This document shows, piece by piece, positions 46,193 through 59,200 of a stretch of 64,000 bases of DNA. The position numbers and the translations under genes are program-made. The notes under the pieces are model-generated. The model had not been told where the DNA came from, searched no databases, and saw nothing but the letters and a program-made list of their open reading frames with translations. The stretch covers positions 411,637 to 475,636 of the forward strand of contig VWYX01000661.1 of NCBI GenBank assembly GCA_013396525.1, given 5' to 3'. This DNA comes from Chaetorhynchus papuensis (lineage: Eukaryota > Chordata > Aves > Passeriformes > Rhipiduridae). Every line of letters starts with the position of its first letter. Positions within the stretch are counted from its first letter, which is position 1.

Positions 46193-49100
46193 CTAAATGA
46201 GGGTCTCTGGGGAGACAGGTTATGGTAGCAGAAAAACGACAAGTCTTTCCCAGCTGCTTTACAGCAGAAATGCCTCAATTCTGCCCTCAGTAAGGTTGTT
46301 GAAGTTCCCACCCACCACAGTGCAACTTGTATTTTAATAGCTGAGGGCAGAACTTCTGGAATTCACATTTCTATATGTTTAATACAACCTGAGAAGAGTT
46401 TACCTGTCTGGAATTTTGAATGCAGCTATTTCATACAAGGGCGATTTTTAGCAGATGTAGCCATTTTTTACTTATAAAGTTAGCAATGATTTTGGCACAG
46501 GAGGTTTTGTGTGCTAGAAAGCCACTGAAAGAAACTATGAATCAGAAATGAACGCAAATCTAAGCAGAATGAAAGCAGCCACTGGAAGCAGCAGCTTCCA
46601 GCACAGCACTCCAAAAGTTTAATTGTGTAGTCATCACCCTTTTAAACTTAAACCATACAGAGTTTGGCAACAGAAAAAACAGAAACAACAGCAAAAAAAG
46701 CCCCACAATACTTTATGTCACATTAAGGGACACACAGAAAGAGGATTCTGTAATTTAAGTGATGATGTCCTTTGAACATCCTTTTCATTTGTCTCCAGGC
46801 CTTTCAAGTGCTGCACATAGGGGATGCCAGGTCCATTGCAGACATGGTGGAGCAGCCAACAGGGGGCAGCCAGAGGACAGGAATGAGCATCAGAGACTGG
46901 CCACCCCTTCACTGGAGAGCCCGGAAAAGCAACAGTCAATCACACCACCAGCAGTCTGCTAGCTGGTCTCCAGACTGATTCATTAGACAGACACCTCCCT
47001 CCCTGGCTCATTATTTCGTTATGACACAGGAAGATGTCAGCCTTTCATGGGACAAAAGGACATTCTCAGGAATGCAAAGGACTGAAATATCATCTCATAC
47101 CCTGGCATTCTTCCAGAACACCAAGGATGTGCGGTCTCCTTAATCACAAGTCCTTTTTTGGTCCTGCTGCATTTTAAGAGACTAGTCTGACTCAAAGACG
47201 ATATCAAGTTTGCCTGAAGTAGCCTGGAGGATTTGCATTTGAAAGCCATCCAGCCCAAGCTTTACCAAACCAGCCTTTCTGAAATTAAAAGCAGAAAGAA
47301 GGGTCTTGCTTGACAGTGCTTTTTTTTTTTTCATTCTGAGCTTTGCCCTTAGGAGAGCACACTGCTTTCTGCCTCCATTACAATATTTTTGGATGTTATA
47401 CTCCTTTTCTTTGGGCAAGGTTTTTAAGGAGACCGCCAAAAGAACAGACACAAGCTATTTTGGAAGGCTGTGCTTTCGCTCTAAAGATGTGGTCATACAA
47501 GCGCACCTCTGCTTCACAGCACTGTTCCTACACCAAAAGCCAGTGTTCATGGAAGATCAAATCAGACTGGGCAGCTCGGCATTGCCACTGGGTTGGTCAC
47601 TGGGTCTTAAGGGAGATTATTGCAATGGCATAATGTTGTCAGAGCATAAAATTAGAGGCCTGACAAATAAGGATTTCTCACAGGACCCTGTACCTGTGGT
47701 GGACTCTGGAGCCAAACATGACCAGCTCTGACTTTCATCTCACACGTGGGATAGTTATAAATAAATGAGAGATTACTCTCCTCCCGGTGAAACGAGAGAA
47801 GTGAGGAAAGGAATGTTACCTAATGAAATCACTACAGCCTAATCTTTTCAAAACACTGCTACTGAACTCACACTATTGTCATTTCTTCTTGGCTGCCGCA
47901 ACTTTCTAGAGCCCTTTTCCAATTATTTCCTACTCTTAAATTTTAAACTCAAGTCTTCTACCTCTGTTTATGAGGCACAGTGAAGTTTCTCCCACATCCA
48001 CAGGACCTCCCTTCCTCAACTGTTGCATCCACCCCCATTGTTCCTTTCAAGGCACTTTATCTATTCATCTGTTCTTGTCTACTTCTCTTTTATCAGCCCC
48101 CATTTTCATGTAATTTTATATTCTTAAGTAAAAAGATTTTTCCACTTCTTTTTTCTTAGACTTGGTGTCAAAAGCTCACTCCTACCCCATAACACTCTCC
48201 ACTGCTGCACATTTCTTGTCATCGTCTAGCTCTGATATTTACTAGCAGACATGACAAAGAGTGGGAGCCACAGGCACATTCAGAAACACAGTAACTGGAA
48301 AGGAACAAGTTAAGATAGTGGCATTTCAACATGGATGACACTTCAGTTCTGTCCTCATCATTAATTCTAAAGGAGTCTTTCATCTCTACATTATTGTATT
48401 TTCAAGCTCTATAAAGGAAGTTTCTCAAAATTCTTAAGCAATTCAGAGCACATATTTTAGTCAAAAAGCAATCATGTCCCTTTAAAAAAAAAAAAAGCTG
48501 GTGGATAAATCATATTTACAGGGTGGTTTCCTACATTCATTGTCCAAATTGCTACATGCTAGCTGGGCCATGGAGAAATGTCAGCTTCTGAGAAACTTTC
48601 TTCATAAGCAAGTCCCATTGCCTGCCTAAAAATTGTTCAATCAGTGAGCAGAAGCCTTTGTTCCACTTCCTTTCTTTCTCTAAGGGACAGAGCTGGCCCC
48701 CTCCTATGCTCCCTCTAACACCTTGGATTTGTGAATGGCTACAAAGAGGCATGCTCACGGGATTCTAGAGGCATTTGTCAGCAACATTAAGCACATAAGA
48801 ACAAGAAACTCAAGGTCTGCCAACACATGTGAAAGACTGAGATGGCTCTAGCCCCAGATGAGCAAAATACATGTTTTCTTACACGTTATTGCTCCAAGTC
48901 AGACCCAGTTCATTGCCCATTAAAGCCAAAGACTGTCTATACAACTCAATGGGACTGCACTGTGCCCCAGATAACATATTTCAGAAATTCTCCTGAGAAA
49001 GAGCAGGAGCATTAGCAAAGCAGCACATGAATTAAAGCAGGCTTGATCCTCTTTAGTGTACGCTCTGAGCCTGGGGCCCACTAAGAACCTTCTGATCACT

Positions 49101-49951
49101 TAATCTGCCTATCTGGAGGATCTGTATATATATGAGATAATCCCGGTAATCAAGAGTGTAGATAATAGCATTATTATTTTATTCCCATAAACATTTGAAA
49201 ATAAATGTTTTCTTCTCCAGTGCAGTCTGATAGGTAAAATTCACACACTTTGGAAAAGAAAACAGACCTGACAGAAAACTGTGGAAATGTAATAGGAATA
49301 AAAGCAAGGATAGAACACCTCAGAAGGCAAAACACATTAAGTGAAAACATTTTGACTGGGTACATGTTTTCCAATCTTCAGGTGTAATCAGAAATTACTG
49401 ATAAACAACATACAGCTGATACTGTTTTATGAGAGGTGTCAGGAAGCATAACCTTATTTACATACTGTAGTTGTGTACCTGGAACCCTTGGACCATGACA
49501 GGCAGGAGCAAGAGGCAAAAGGAGGCTGAGGTGTGGCTAAGACAGAAGCTGACAACTCTATCCAAGGGATGGGGAGCTGGGAGTATTGGGGCAGTGGGGG
49601 ACAGGAGTGAAAGCCTGTAGCCAGAGAAGGGCAGGCCAGGTCTGGCATGCTGATGAGTGATCACAGCAGTTGCAGTCCTATTCTGGTGCCCCCCTAGAAA
49701 TGCAGTATCTGCTCGAGCCCTACTTAGCCCATTATGTCACTAGGAAAGCCAAATAAAAATGTTGACAACTCAAAGACAGGACTGAAGCATGGAGTGTTAC
49801 TGATATAGTTCAGCTGGTAAGAGTGGGAAGTCCAGCCCTCTCACAGTGCTGTAACAACAGCAAAGCAGGAGCATTAACTCCTGTTAGTGGGGTGAACTGT
49901 TTCTCCTAGCCTTTGCAACTCTGAAGAAATGAACTATTCATCTCTCCTGGT

Positions 49952-49985
49952 AGAATTTCCTTCTGATCAGAATTTCCTTCTGATC
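49952..49985. repeat. Perfect tandem duplication of a 17-mer
   Basis: AGAATTTCCTTCTGATC occurs twice head to tail with no mismatch, marking a recent local duplication. Confidence 0.85.
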
Positions 49986-50207
49986 CTAAGGGAATTGTAG
50001 CAAGGACTAGAGGTCACTGCTATGACAAAGCATAGGTTTGGGAACAGCAGTTATTGACAAGCCTCTATCCAGTGAGCACCAGAATAATCCCCTAAATCAT
50101 CAAGGGAAACTCAGGTCACCTTCCATTCCACACATTTCTAACTGTGGTTTATTAATAGACTGAATACATTTGCTATTTCTACATAAGGTTAATCTGTTCT
50201 ATTGAAT

Positions 50208-50265
50208 TTGTTTTGGGTTTGTTTTGTTGTTGTTTTTGTTGGGGTTTTTTGGGGGGGGAGGGTTA
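50208..50265. repeat. T/G-rich simple tract
   Basis: Irregular GTTTT/GTTG units run into TTTTTTGGGGGGGG. This is low complexity with no other content. Confidence 0.7.
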
Positions 50266-51283
50266 TTGTAAAGTGAATTTTACTTATTTTCTACCACTCT
50301 CTCTGAGAAAAATCTCCGCAGTCTAACCAGTTTCCCAAACTTCTGCAGCCTTGGCTCACATCGTGTAGATGGGGCTCAGAAGGGAAGAACATCCTCTACA
50401 GCCGGGCACTCCTGTTTCTCATTGGTTTTAATTTGCAAATTTATAATGAGGGCTACACCTAGGAAGTGATTGGATTTATTTGAAAATTAACAGTGTAATC
50501 TGGCTTCTCAGTGTTCTTTCCATTAGACTACAGCAAAACATTTTGTGATAAACCACAGCACTACAGTTTGAAATTGGACTTGAAAAATCGTCTACATCAT
50601 ACACCATCTGCAGAGCAGGAATTACTCACCAGGAGCTCTTGAGCTACTACAAAGTAAATGTATACATTTCTGCCAGAAGTATTGTGCCAAAAAGAGCAGA
50701 CTAACCAACAAATATTTTTTGCTACACAGTACTTACACAATTGTTATTATCACTGTAGACCCCCAAGTTTGCCTATCTTCTGTAAAAGTATCCAGGATAC
50801 CAATACGATTCCTTATTCTTATTTCCTTCATGGTAAAGTTTTGGCGTTTTTTTACTTTATGGTTTTGGTTTGATCCACAATAAAGATGAGGGACTGTTTG
50901 CAAAATCTGGATTGATTTCGCTTTTCAAATTCTCATGACATTCAGTGAAAGCTTAATCCAGCACTATTGGAGTCAGTGAAAGTTTTGCCAATGACTTCAG
51001 CTGGGAATAAGAATTTAGTTATGCACTAGTGAGAGCTGTCAGCATTTGATTCCAGTACTTATAAATGCAGAATATGGGCCTAAACAGATTACAGTTGGTC
51101 CCCAAATGGCAGTGCCATGGACTAAACCCAACTCAGGGGTCTTTTTTTTCTTGAAAGAGGAATTTGTTTCTAGAATCCAAACCCCAGGAGTTTGCCTTCC
51201 GTTTCCAAACTATTTCCTCGATCTGCAGGAGATTAATACCCATCCTCCTTTTTCTGTAGGAGCATTTTTTATGAATAGATTTT

Positions 51284-51429
51284 TCACAGATTCACAGAAT
51301 ATTCTGAGTTGGAAGGGACCTGCAAGAATCATCAAGCCCAGTTCTTAAGTAAATGGCCCATACAGGGATTGAACCCAAAACCTTGGTGTTATTAGAACCA
51401 GGCTCTGATAACTGAGATAAATCCAGGCC
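51284..51429 (-). mobile_element. tRNA-Ile-derived SINE with CR1 tail (TguSINE1-like)
   Basis: On the minus strand, 51,429 to 51,354 is a 76-nt tRNA-Ile(AAT) homologue. Its acceptor-stem halves GGCC and GGGCCA are preserved at the ends. An A-box region reads TTATCTCAGTTAT, the anticodon region GTTCTAATAACACCAAGG, and the B box GGGTTCAATCCC. It passes directly into 70 nt of CR1 3' tail (CTTAAGAACTGGGCTTGATG then ATTCTTGCAGGTCCCTTCCA and ACTCAGAATATTCTGTGAAT). This head-plus-tail structure matches the zebra finch SINE mobilised in trans by CR1. Several tRNA positions are mutated, so it is a retroposed fossil and not a tRNA gene. Confidence 0.85.
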
Positions 51430-51434
51430 ACTGA

Positions 51435-54400
51435 CTTCACAGGATGAAATAAAAAGTTATCATTGTTCTTCTGTCTGATTCCTCCAGGTTGGCTTCCCAA
51501 GCCTGCAGTCCCTTCCTCCCCAGCACCACAGGGGAGTGGCTCTTATTCACACTCTTCCTTCCCTGGGGAATCCCTACAAGCACTATTCAGACATGTTAGG
51601 TCTCCTTTAGTATTTATTTCATTAGGAGATCGAGTCTTCCTTAAATGTCAAGAGATTGTCTGGTTTTTTTTTTTGTTTTTCTGAGACAGGATGTTTGCAT
51701 TTCTGTCTTTCACCTAGTTTTCCAGGTTATCAAGATTTCTGTCAGGTAGGATATTACTTTTTGCTGCTCCCTGCTCTCCACACAATTATCTAAAGTGCTT
51801 TGGCTTTTCCCACACAGGGCCCACTTCTGATCTCCTCCAAACAGGTTTTAATCTGCCTGATTTAAATGGAGTTACTTCTGATTTAGCTCACTTTGTCGAG
51901 GAATCACTCCATGATCCTCCGCAGAGCTCTTTTGGGCTTCAACTTTCTAATTGTGCTGCATAATGCTTTTATCTTCCTTATGGGGCCTCCTAGCCCCAAA
52001 TCCATGCCTCAGCAAAAGTCCCACCACAAGTCAGTCTTCACATCACAGCGTGAAGGGGACAAAGCAACAGAGCATCGGGATCACAGCAACAGGATACAGC
52101 ACGGGCTCTTACCTTCCACTCTATTTTTCCTGTCGTCTGGCTTTCCTCTGCTGTAAGAATAAGAAGACAAAGGAGTTTTGCCCCAAACCCATTTCTGCTG
52201 ATGCTTTCACTAAGCTGAGACATTTTAATCTGTCCTGTCCGCAATAACTCTGCTCATCTCATCTGAGTCTTTCATTGAAAGAATAATCTCACCTGCCCTA
52301 GAGGTGTTTGTTGGTTTGTTAGTGAACAATCAAATCTAGTAAAGAGATTAAAGGGGTAGTTCCAGAGACAGATGAGATACGTGGAATGGTTTCTCCTGGA
52401 TGCATCAATCTTGCATCTAGTTACAGTAAATCAGCACCACAGTGAACTCATTCCATTTCATGAACACATGGGCTAAGGGTTCATTTTTACAGCTGAGAGT
52501 AGTTTATTCCCAGAAGTTAGCACCCTACAAAAGAAGATGAAGCAGATGAAAGATACAAAGCTGGAAGTCAAATGTCTGACTGTATGTTCTGTATTAAAGA
52601 AGCTTTCAATATTTGCATTTTGTAAGCCTTAAGAATAGATATTGTGGCTAAATAAATTAAGATTTAAACAGAGACACCCTATTACTAAAATCTGTCTGCT
52701 TAATATCTGAGACAACCACTGAGGCTTCTTATTTCTGCTGATTTACAAGATATATGGTTATTTTTACAATCCAGCCTCTGAAACACTGCACACATTTTAC
52801 TAGTAGCATAAAATGCTCCTGATATTATTATAATAAAATATTTTACTTGCAAATAATCTTATAAAAGTTTTCCCAAAGCAAGGAGCAAAATGTGGCACAC
52901 ATGTAGTGCAACTTCAACTAGAATTTCTCTACATAACCATCCCTGGTTCAATCCACCACCCAAACAATGATTACATCTTAGAGAGAGATTTGACAAAAAA
53001 ATAGTAAATGTTTTTAAGAGGAAGAATAACAAGATAAACTGTCTGAAAATACAGTCAGATAATGTAGCGAATGAAATAGTTCTGAGTTATCTTTAAAAAC
53101 ATCTTGTCTAAGAAGTGTAGCTGAAACTTCTTAATGAGAAGTTATAAATGAGAGTTCTATCTACAAGGTAGCTGAGATAAGATCCATGAAGAGAAATATT
53201 CAGAGCCCTCCTCTGGAGGCAGAACAATTCACTTTGAAGCCAATTTCTGCTTCTGAGTAGACAGAGGCTGATCAGTATTTTGTTCATAGGCTCTCAATAA
53301 CTGACTCCACATTCATCTGTGTAATCAGTATAAACAGCTTCATTGACAGTATCCAAGTGAAAACTCAGGTTAACTTTCCCACTCTACAGAAAAAACCATG
53401 TATGTATCTTTTAGTGCAGGAGGCTTGGAATCAGTATCATCCATTATTGACTTTGTAGCTAACTAATGGCTTTGCACAATGTTAGCATTACTAGTATGAA
53501 TATAGCTAATGGATATTAACATGATGTGAAAACGTGGTCGTTAAAACACTGTAAAATGCATTTGGTTAATAATTAGCACCTCTGAAAGCCTAACTTCTTA
53601 ACTAATGCATTTATTTCACATATTTATAATTGCAAAATTGTATGTACTCATTTTTATAAATTACAGTTTCAAAAGAAATGTGCTCTGTATAATTCCAATA
53701 TACGTTTTTATGCTTCCTTTCTTTCTCTTTTGCACTTTACAGAAAGTGCAAAGGAAGAAGATTTCAGCAATAACTCAGTGATGGCAAGTAAGCAGATGGA
53801 GCTCCTGGAAAAAAGCATTCCCCACAGAGGAAAAGCAAAATGCCACATGGAAATGCAGGGTTCCTGAGTGGACTCCAAGGTGCCCGGTCCTCTCTGTCCC
53901 AAACACTCTCTCTTGGAGAAGCCACTCAATTTAGTTATGCACTCAGGATCTGCTGGATGAGCATCATGCATCAATAATGAGCTTCATCAAAAGTTTAGCT
54001 TCAACACAGAGGCTTTTACTTAAAAAAAAAAAAAAATGCTTTCATTCCCAAACACCATCATGGTGGAGATCCAGCTTCCTGCTACAGGGGATCTACAAGA
54101 AAGTGGTTGAATTTATCATGTCCTAGAGGGGAAAACAAACAAATAACACCACAAACAGCTGTCAAAATAAACAACAACAACAAAAATCTAGATGAGATAA
54201 GCATAAAAAACAGAAGAGAAGCAGTGTTAGAGGAGAGTAAGGAGAGATGAAATCCCCTTAGCAAGGGCGTGACTGGGGAAAAAGGAAAAAATTTCAACAA
54301 ATATCTCCTACACCTTCATATTAATTTTTGATTTTGACCAAACTAGAAATGTAGTTACATTTTTTTATTTTATGAGTGGGACATGTGAGACCTCCTGAGA

Positions 54401-55670
54401 CCACTCTGCCAGTGCAGTAACACTCTTGAGGACCTCAAGCAGCAGAGGTCTAATGGCTCCCTGTATGGTTTCTGTCCAAGTTACACAAGCCCTTGGTAAG
54501 GGGTGGTCAGCCCAGGCACAGTAAGGCCTGGCAGTTGTGACCCTTTAACTCGACCTGCCCAAGAAGAGAGGCTTCAGCTTGGCTCATCTAATACTCTGGG
54601 GCTTCTGACACTGCCTTCACCCCAGCAGAGAGGGGCTGCTGCTGTGTTGGCTGGGGCACAATGTGCTCCTGAGCTGCTCCATGGCATGCCAACGCTGCTA
54701 TTTGTATATCATGAGCCCAGAGACCCCCTGTGTGGAGGTTTTCCCTTGTTTTTCCCGACATCCTTTATGCAACTCCTTAGGTTCCCGTGGAAAAAAAATA
54801 TCTCTTCAAAGCCTTATTGAGTTCATTTGAAATTCCAAAACTAATGAGGCTTTTGTCTCCCTCTTAACCTAAGAGCTATTGTTACCTCTAAAAATAAAAG
54901 AGATAATCTGTTAAAGAGCTAAAAATACTGAGCTCTGAGAGCCTTTTCAGACCTTTACATAGAAGATGATTGACACTCTTGCACCTTTAATCTTCACAAA
55001 GAAAATGGTAAAGCAGGAGCTCCTATGCCCACCTCGCCTCTTTCATCAGCTGTCTGCCAGTTGCTCTTCCACAGCTCGAATAGATCCAGCATAGTCTCGG
55101 TAGAAGGTTAGTGCTCACAAAGTGGTATTCATGAAGAATCTGCAGCAATCACGCAAGGGTGCTTGGGCAACATTGTTTTAGGAAAGAGCTCTGTATCTTT
55201 TTTTAGTAGGAGAAGCAGGGAGTGCTTTCGGATAGGAATGCCAAGAAATGCAGCTATGTGCCACCTGCCCAAATCCCCATGGCTCCAGCACAAACAGAAG
55301 CTCTCCTGGAACACATTAGGATGAGGGGTGCAGGCTGGTAAGTCATTGCTTGCTTTGAATTGAACAGGTCAGTTAAAACAATATAGACCTAGTTACCAGT
55401 GGCAAAAAAAAGCTCTCCTGTTTATCATAAAGAAGTCCTGAATAGTCACAGTGCAGTGAGCAGAACTGTCCATTTTCCAAAGCTTACTGGTCGGAACAGA
55501 CACACATTTGCCTCACTTTCCTAACTGCAAAGTTGTGTTGAGTGGCCACAGCAAGTTTCTGGCAGAGGCAGGACTGCAGGGGTGAGTCTGAGGGAAGAGA
55601 TGAGGAGCTGCCCCATGGCAGACACAGCACACTCCAGTTGGCTCCACCAGACCCACTGCAGGACACAGAC
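51435..55670. other. Unique sequence, no gene recognised
   Basis: An (AAC)n tract lies at 54,169-54,186 and an A14 run near 54,021-54,035. The strip 54,400-54,790 is somewhat GC-richer, with a 105-codon frame and no motif. Confidence 0.45.
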
Positions 55671-55671
55671 T

Positions 55672-56285
55672 GAGCCCATCACGGGGTGCCTCTGTGATAA
55701 CGTAACACAGAGAGAGAGGAGAACTAAAAGGAATGAGAAGCAGCAGAGGGAACATCAAGGTCAGAGGAGGAGCAGGTACACCTGAAGGAACTGCAGCCCA
55801 TGGAGAGCCCAGGAAGCAATAGGTATTTCCTGAGGGAGTGCAGACTGTAAGGAGAGTCCATATCAGAGCACAGGGAATGTGTGAGAGGAAAAGAGCAGGA
55901 GAGAGAAATCACTAAACCTCTACATTCCATAACTGCCCCCCTGCCGCTGCACCACCTGGGGAGCATGCACAGCAGTCTGGAGAGGAGAAGGGAGGAGAGA
56001 GAAGGGAAGGGGATGGGAGGATATATCTTTGTATTTCTTTGTGTCTTATAGCCAGATTCTATTGTAATTGGTAATAAATTAAATTAACTTTTTCCAAGCC
56101 AAGTCTGTATTGCCTACAACAGTAACTGGTGAGCAATCTCCCTGTCTCTATGTTGACCTATGAGCTTTCTCATCCTATTTTCTCCCCATGCCCCACTGAG
56201 AGGGGTTATGAGTGAGCAGCTGGATGGGAATTTGGGTGTTTGCCAAAGCTAACCCACCACAAAAGTGAACCCATCACAGTGTGCC
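55672..56285. repeat. Imperfect 19-bp direct repeats flanking the LTR
   Basis: GAGCCCATCACGGGGTGCC at 55,672-55,690 and GAACCCATCACAGTGTGCC at 56,267-56,285 agree at 16 of 19 positions. They bracket the LTR with 2 and 5 extra bases. Retroviral integration duplicates only 4-6 bp, so these are not ordinary target duplications. Confidence 0.6.
55693..56261 (+). mobile_element. Solo LTR of an avian endogenous retrovirus, second family
   Basis: The 569-bp element opens TGTGATAACG and closes AACCCACCACA, fitting TG...CA termini. Internal blocks match a bird LTR I recognise: AACATCAAGGTCAG near the start, GAAGGAACTGCAGCCCATGG in the middle, TTGGTAATAAATTAAATTAA near 56,070 carrying the polyadenylation signal, then CTCCCTGTCTCTATGTTGAC, CATCCTATTTTCTCCCC and GCCAAAGCTAACCCACC. 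The AATAAA sets the transcriptional direction as plus. No gag, pol or env flanks it. It is substantially mutated, hence an old solo LTR. Confidence 0.7.
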
Positions 56286-56289
56286 AAAA

Positions 56290-59200
56290 ACTCAGCAGTA
56301 CATGGACTTTCTTAGCCTGGAGCCTCTGCAAGAGGATGTGTTTGGTTCAATCAAAGGAAGTACTGGGAAAGGTAAGAGCTACTTCACATAGTTCATCTAC
56401 AGACATAATAACAAATACATAAATGAAAAGATTATTCCCTAGGGAAAATACCAGTTTCAGCTCTTGCTAATCATTTGGAGGAAGAGAAGTCATCTGAATG
56501 ATCCCTGAATCCTCAGTCCTGCTGTCCTTTCTGTTAGAAATTATAAGGAGAGTTAAGGACACTTGAAGATTCTCCAGCAATGACACCTTATAGAGGTTCT
56601 TTTTGATTCTAAAAATATCCTGTTTACTACAAGTTGTTCTTTCAAACAAAAGATGCGAAGCTGCTTCCAAGTCCTGCTTTAATTTCAGTGGGCATCGAAG
56701 GATATAGCAAGCTTTCCTGGCTCTAACTACAATGGGGCATTTTGGTCCCAGCAGATGCATAATCCTGAACTCTCTTTATATGGCCAGCTGCATTAAGCCA
56801 CTATTAGCCTACAGTCTTTTAAATGTGAACCAGTCTTTTTCCTGGGTTCTGAATTCTTATTATGGCACGTTATCCATAACTTGCAGTACACAGAGGAATG
56901 TCCTTCAGCTTCTTCAACCTCTTTGACAATAAAAAGGCTGCAGTGGGGAGGACAGTGAAGGAAGAAAGATTCTTTCCCCTTAAAACATTCTGGGGAGTGA
57001 GGAGAGGCTGAGAGGACATTTCTACTGTCCAGCAGACTGCTTGTGCTGTGGAACTATTTCCAACACATAGAATTCCCCAAGCCTGTAAAAGGTGCCATGA
57101 ATTAATCTCTAACTCATTTGTACTCTAGAATGTTTCCATCCATTTAGGCTATCAAGGGATTTGCTGTGTTTCTAGTGTGTCATTATAAAGTCCTTTAAAA
57201 TATTTCAATCCTGTTTTAAACTTAAACTCCTCAAAGATCTTTAACTGTGTGGTATAAATTTATGAAGACCATATGAAAGATGTCAAACTCATGATAAAAA
57301 TCAGAGATAATCTAAAAAAAAAAATAAATGGACTACAAATTAGTCTTCAATGTTCCAGTCTGTACCCACTAGAAGAAATATCTTCAGCAGTGCCCCCAGG
57401 ACAAATCTCCTGACAGAATTAGCCAACCTACCTCACGTGTCTGTGAATATTCTGAAGTCAATGGTCACTTCCACAAAATCCTGCATTAAAGCCTCTTCAA
57501 CATGATCCTGTCAAGTTTTACAAGATGCACAGGGTTTGGTCAAAGACCAAACTGTCTTTGAAAAAGCTGGCTTGTTTCTGCAGGTCATGTTCTAACCGGA
57601 GGAGCTCTGCCTTTTTGACCAACACGGACTCAATGGCAAATCTTGTCTAAGGCTGTGCCTTTTTGTGACAGAAATTCAAATCAAGTTTTGGTTGTTCACA
57701 GCTGACAGACTGTGTGGAACTTATGCAGGAGTTGTAACATACCAGCTATGACCTCCTGTTTAAACCTACTTTGGGTAGTTGTACTCCAGCTAGTCATGCT
57801 CCTTACCATCTCAAATCAACAAAATAATCTCTATACTTGGGGACACTGCTGTGGGTTGACAAAAGAATTTTTTTGGCTACTACCAGTATGGCTACCTGAC
57901 ATACATGAAAGAAAACATTTATAAATGCTTTGAAAGTGCAGGATATTGGTCAGTGTATAATTATTTCCAAATCTAGGATCAACACTATTTCTATTTCTAT
58001 TGTGCTAGCAAAATTGTAATAAAGATTAAATCACTCACTGAAGTTTCACTTTATTAACGTTGTAACATGGGCTTTGTAATCAAAGGAAAAAAAATAATTC
58101 TGGCTTGCTTCTTGTATCCTCAGACTGACGATGATTTAGGAAAAAAACTTCAGTTCTACAGAATGGGAATGCATTTCCCCAAACTAGTTATTTATCTCCC
58201 AAATCAAATATTTGTTTTCATTCTCATACATGAATCATGCAAATTCCTTGTTTTCCTGATTCATTCCCTGCGGACTTCTCTCCATTAAAGGAAGGTTAAA
58301 TGAGGTGGACAGGACATCTATGGTACCTCGAGAGCAGCAGAGCAGGAGTCTTTCCTCAATCGGTTGCTGAAATTTCCATGAGCCTGTCCCCTAAGAGCAG
58401 GTCTGTTGAACATGAATTGACATGTCCTGTAGTGTCACCCTCTACAGCTGTCCTGAGTCTTCTAGGACATTCTTTGCTGGCTTTCAGCTCCTCTTCAGGC
58501 CAATTTGCAGGCTCACATCAGAGGAATTCTGTTCTTTCTCTTTCTCTCTCCAACTTATGATTTTTAAGGCCATCCATTTCACTTTGTATTTGACATGAAG
58601 GAAAGGAAGTGCATTTAAAAATCACCTATTGGGAAAGTAATAAAAGTCTTGAGCCATTAAATTCATACACGTTTTTCCTTAGCCTTTGCCAAGTTATGTG
58701 CAATAAAACAATTTGACTGTCCTTGACCACACTTGATTGTTGACTATCAGAGAGTAGCATAAGACATCCCTCAGACACTCTGATTACATTATACAGTGAG
58801 ATTATATTAAATGTGTCCTACATTTTTGGCTGGGACAATTGCTAACCGTGAGGATAGTGAAGTCTTTGATTGTGAGACACTTCCTTTCTCCATCCTATTT
58901 AAGAGTAAGATCTTCTGCAAATTCTTAGTAAGATCTCCTGACAGCTCACATTTATTGTTTTCCTTAGCCTACATTTGTGTGTAGTTTATGTGAGCAAACC
59001 TGCCCCACAGTGACCCATGCTCCAAAACACACTGTTTAAAACATCATGCTACTGGCTCTGTGAAACAGTGTCATTTCAATGGGCATGCTCAGTGACAAAA
59101 ATCCATTTCACATCTTCCCTGGCCCAAGTCGTTTTCATTTAATCACTCAACAGAGTGCAAAGGGCTTATATGATGCGTCCCGAGGAAAGGAGCGCATACT

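Larger units (their letters stand above)
46200..51280. other. Unique sequence, no gene recognised
   Basis: This includes a 141-codon frame at 47,306-47,731 without recognisable content, a pyrimidine-rich strip at 47,880-48,240 and a T/G-rich simple tract at about 50,208-50,265 with a run of eight G. Nothing can be named. Confidence 0.45.

Noticed and set aside
47306..47731. 141-codon plus-strand open frame
   Set aside because: The hydrophobic start comes from a T-run, the rest has no motif, and there is no splice or promoter context.
51354..51429. Functional tRNA-Ile gene
   Set aside because: The arms carry mismatches and the sequence continues directly into a CR1 tail, so it is a SINE head.
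56940..57060. Possible CR1 5' region wording (GGGGAGTGAGGAGAGGCTGAG)
   Set aside because: Only a short purine-rich similarity; neighbouring CR1 blocks are absent.
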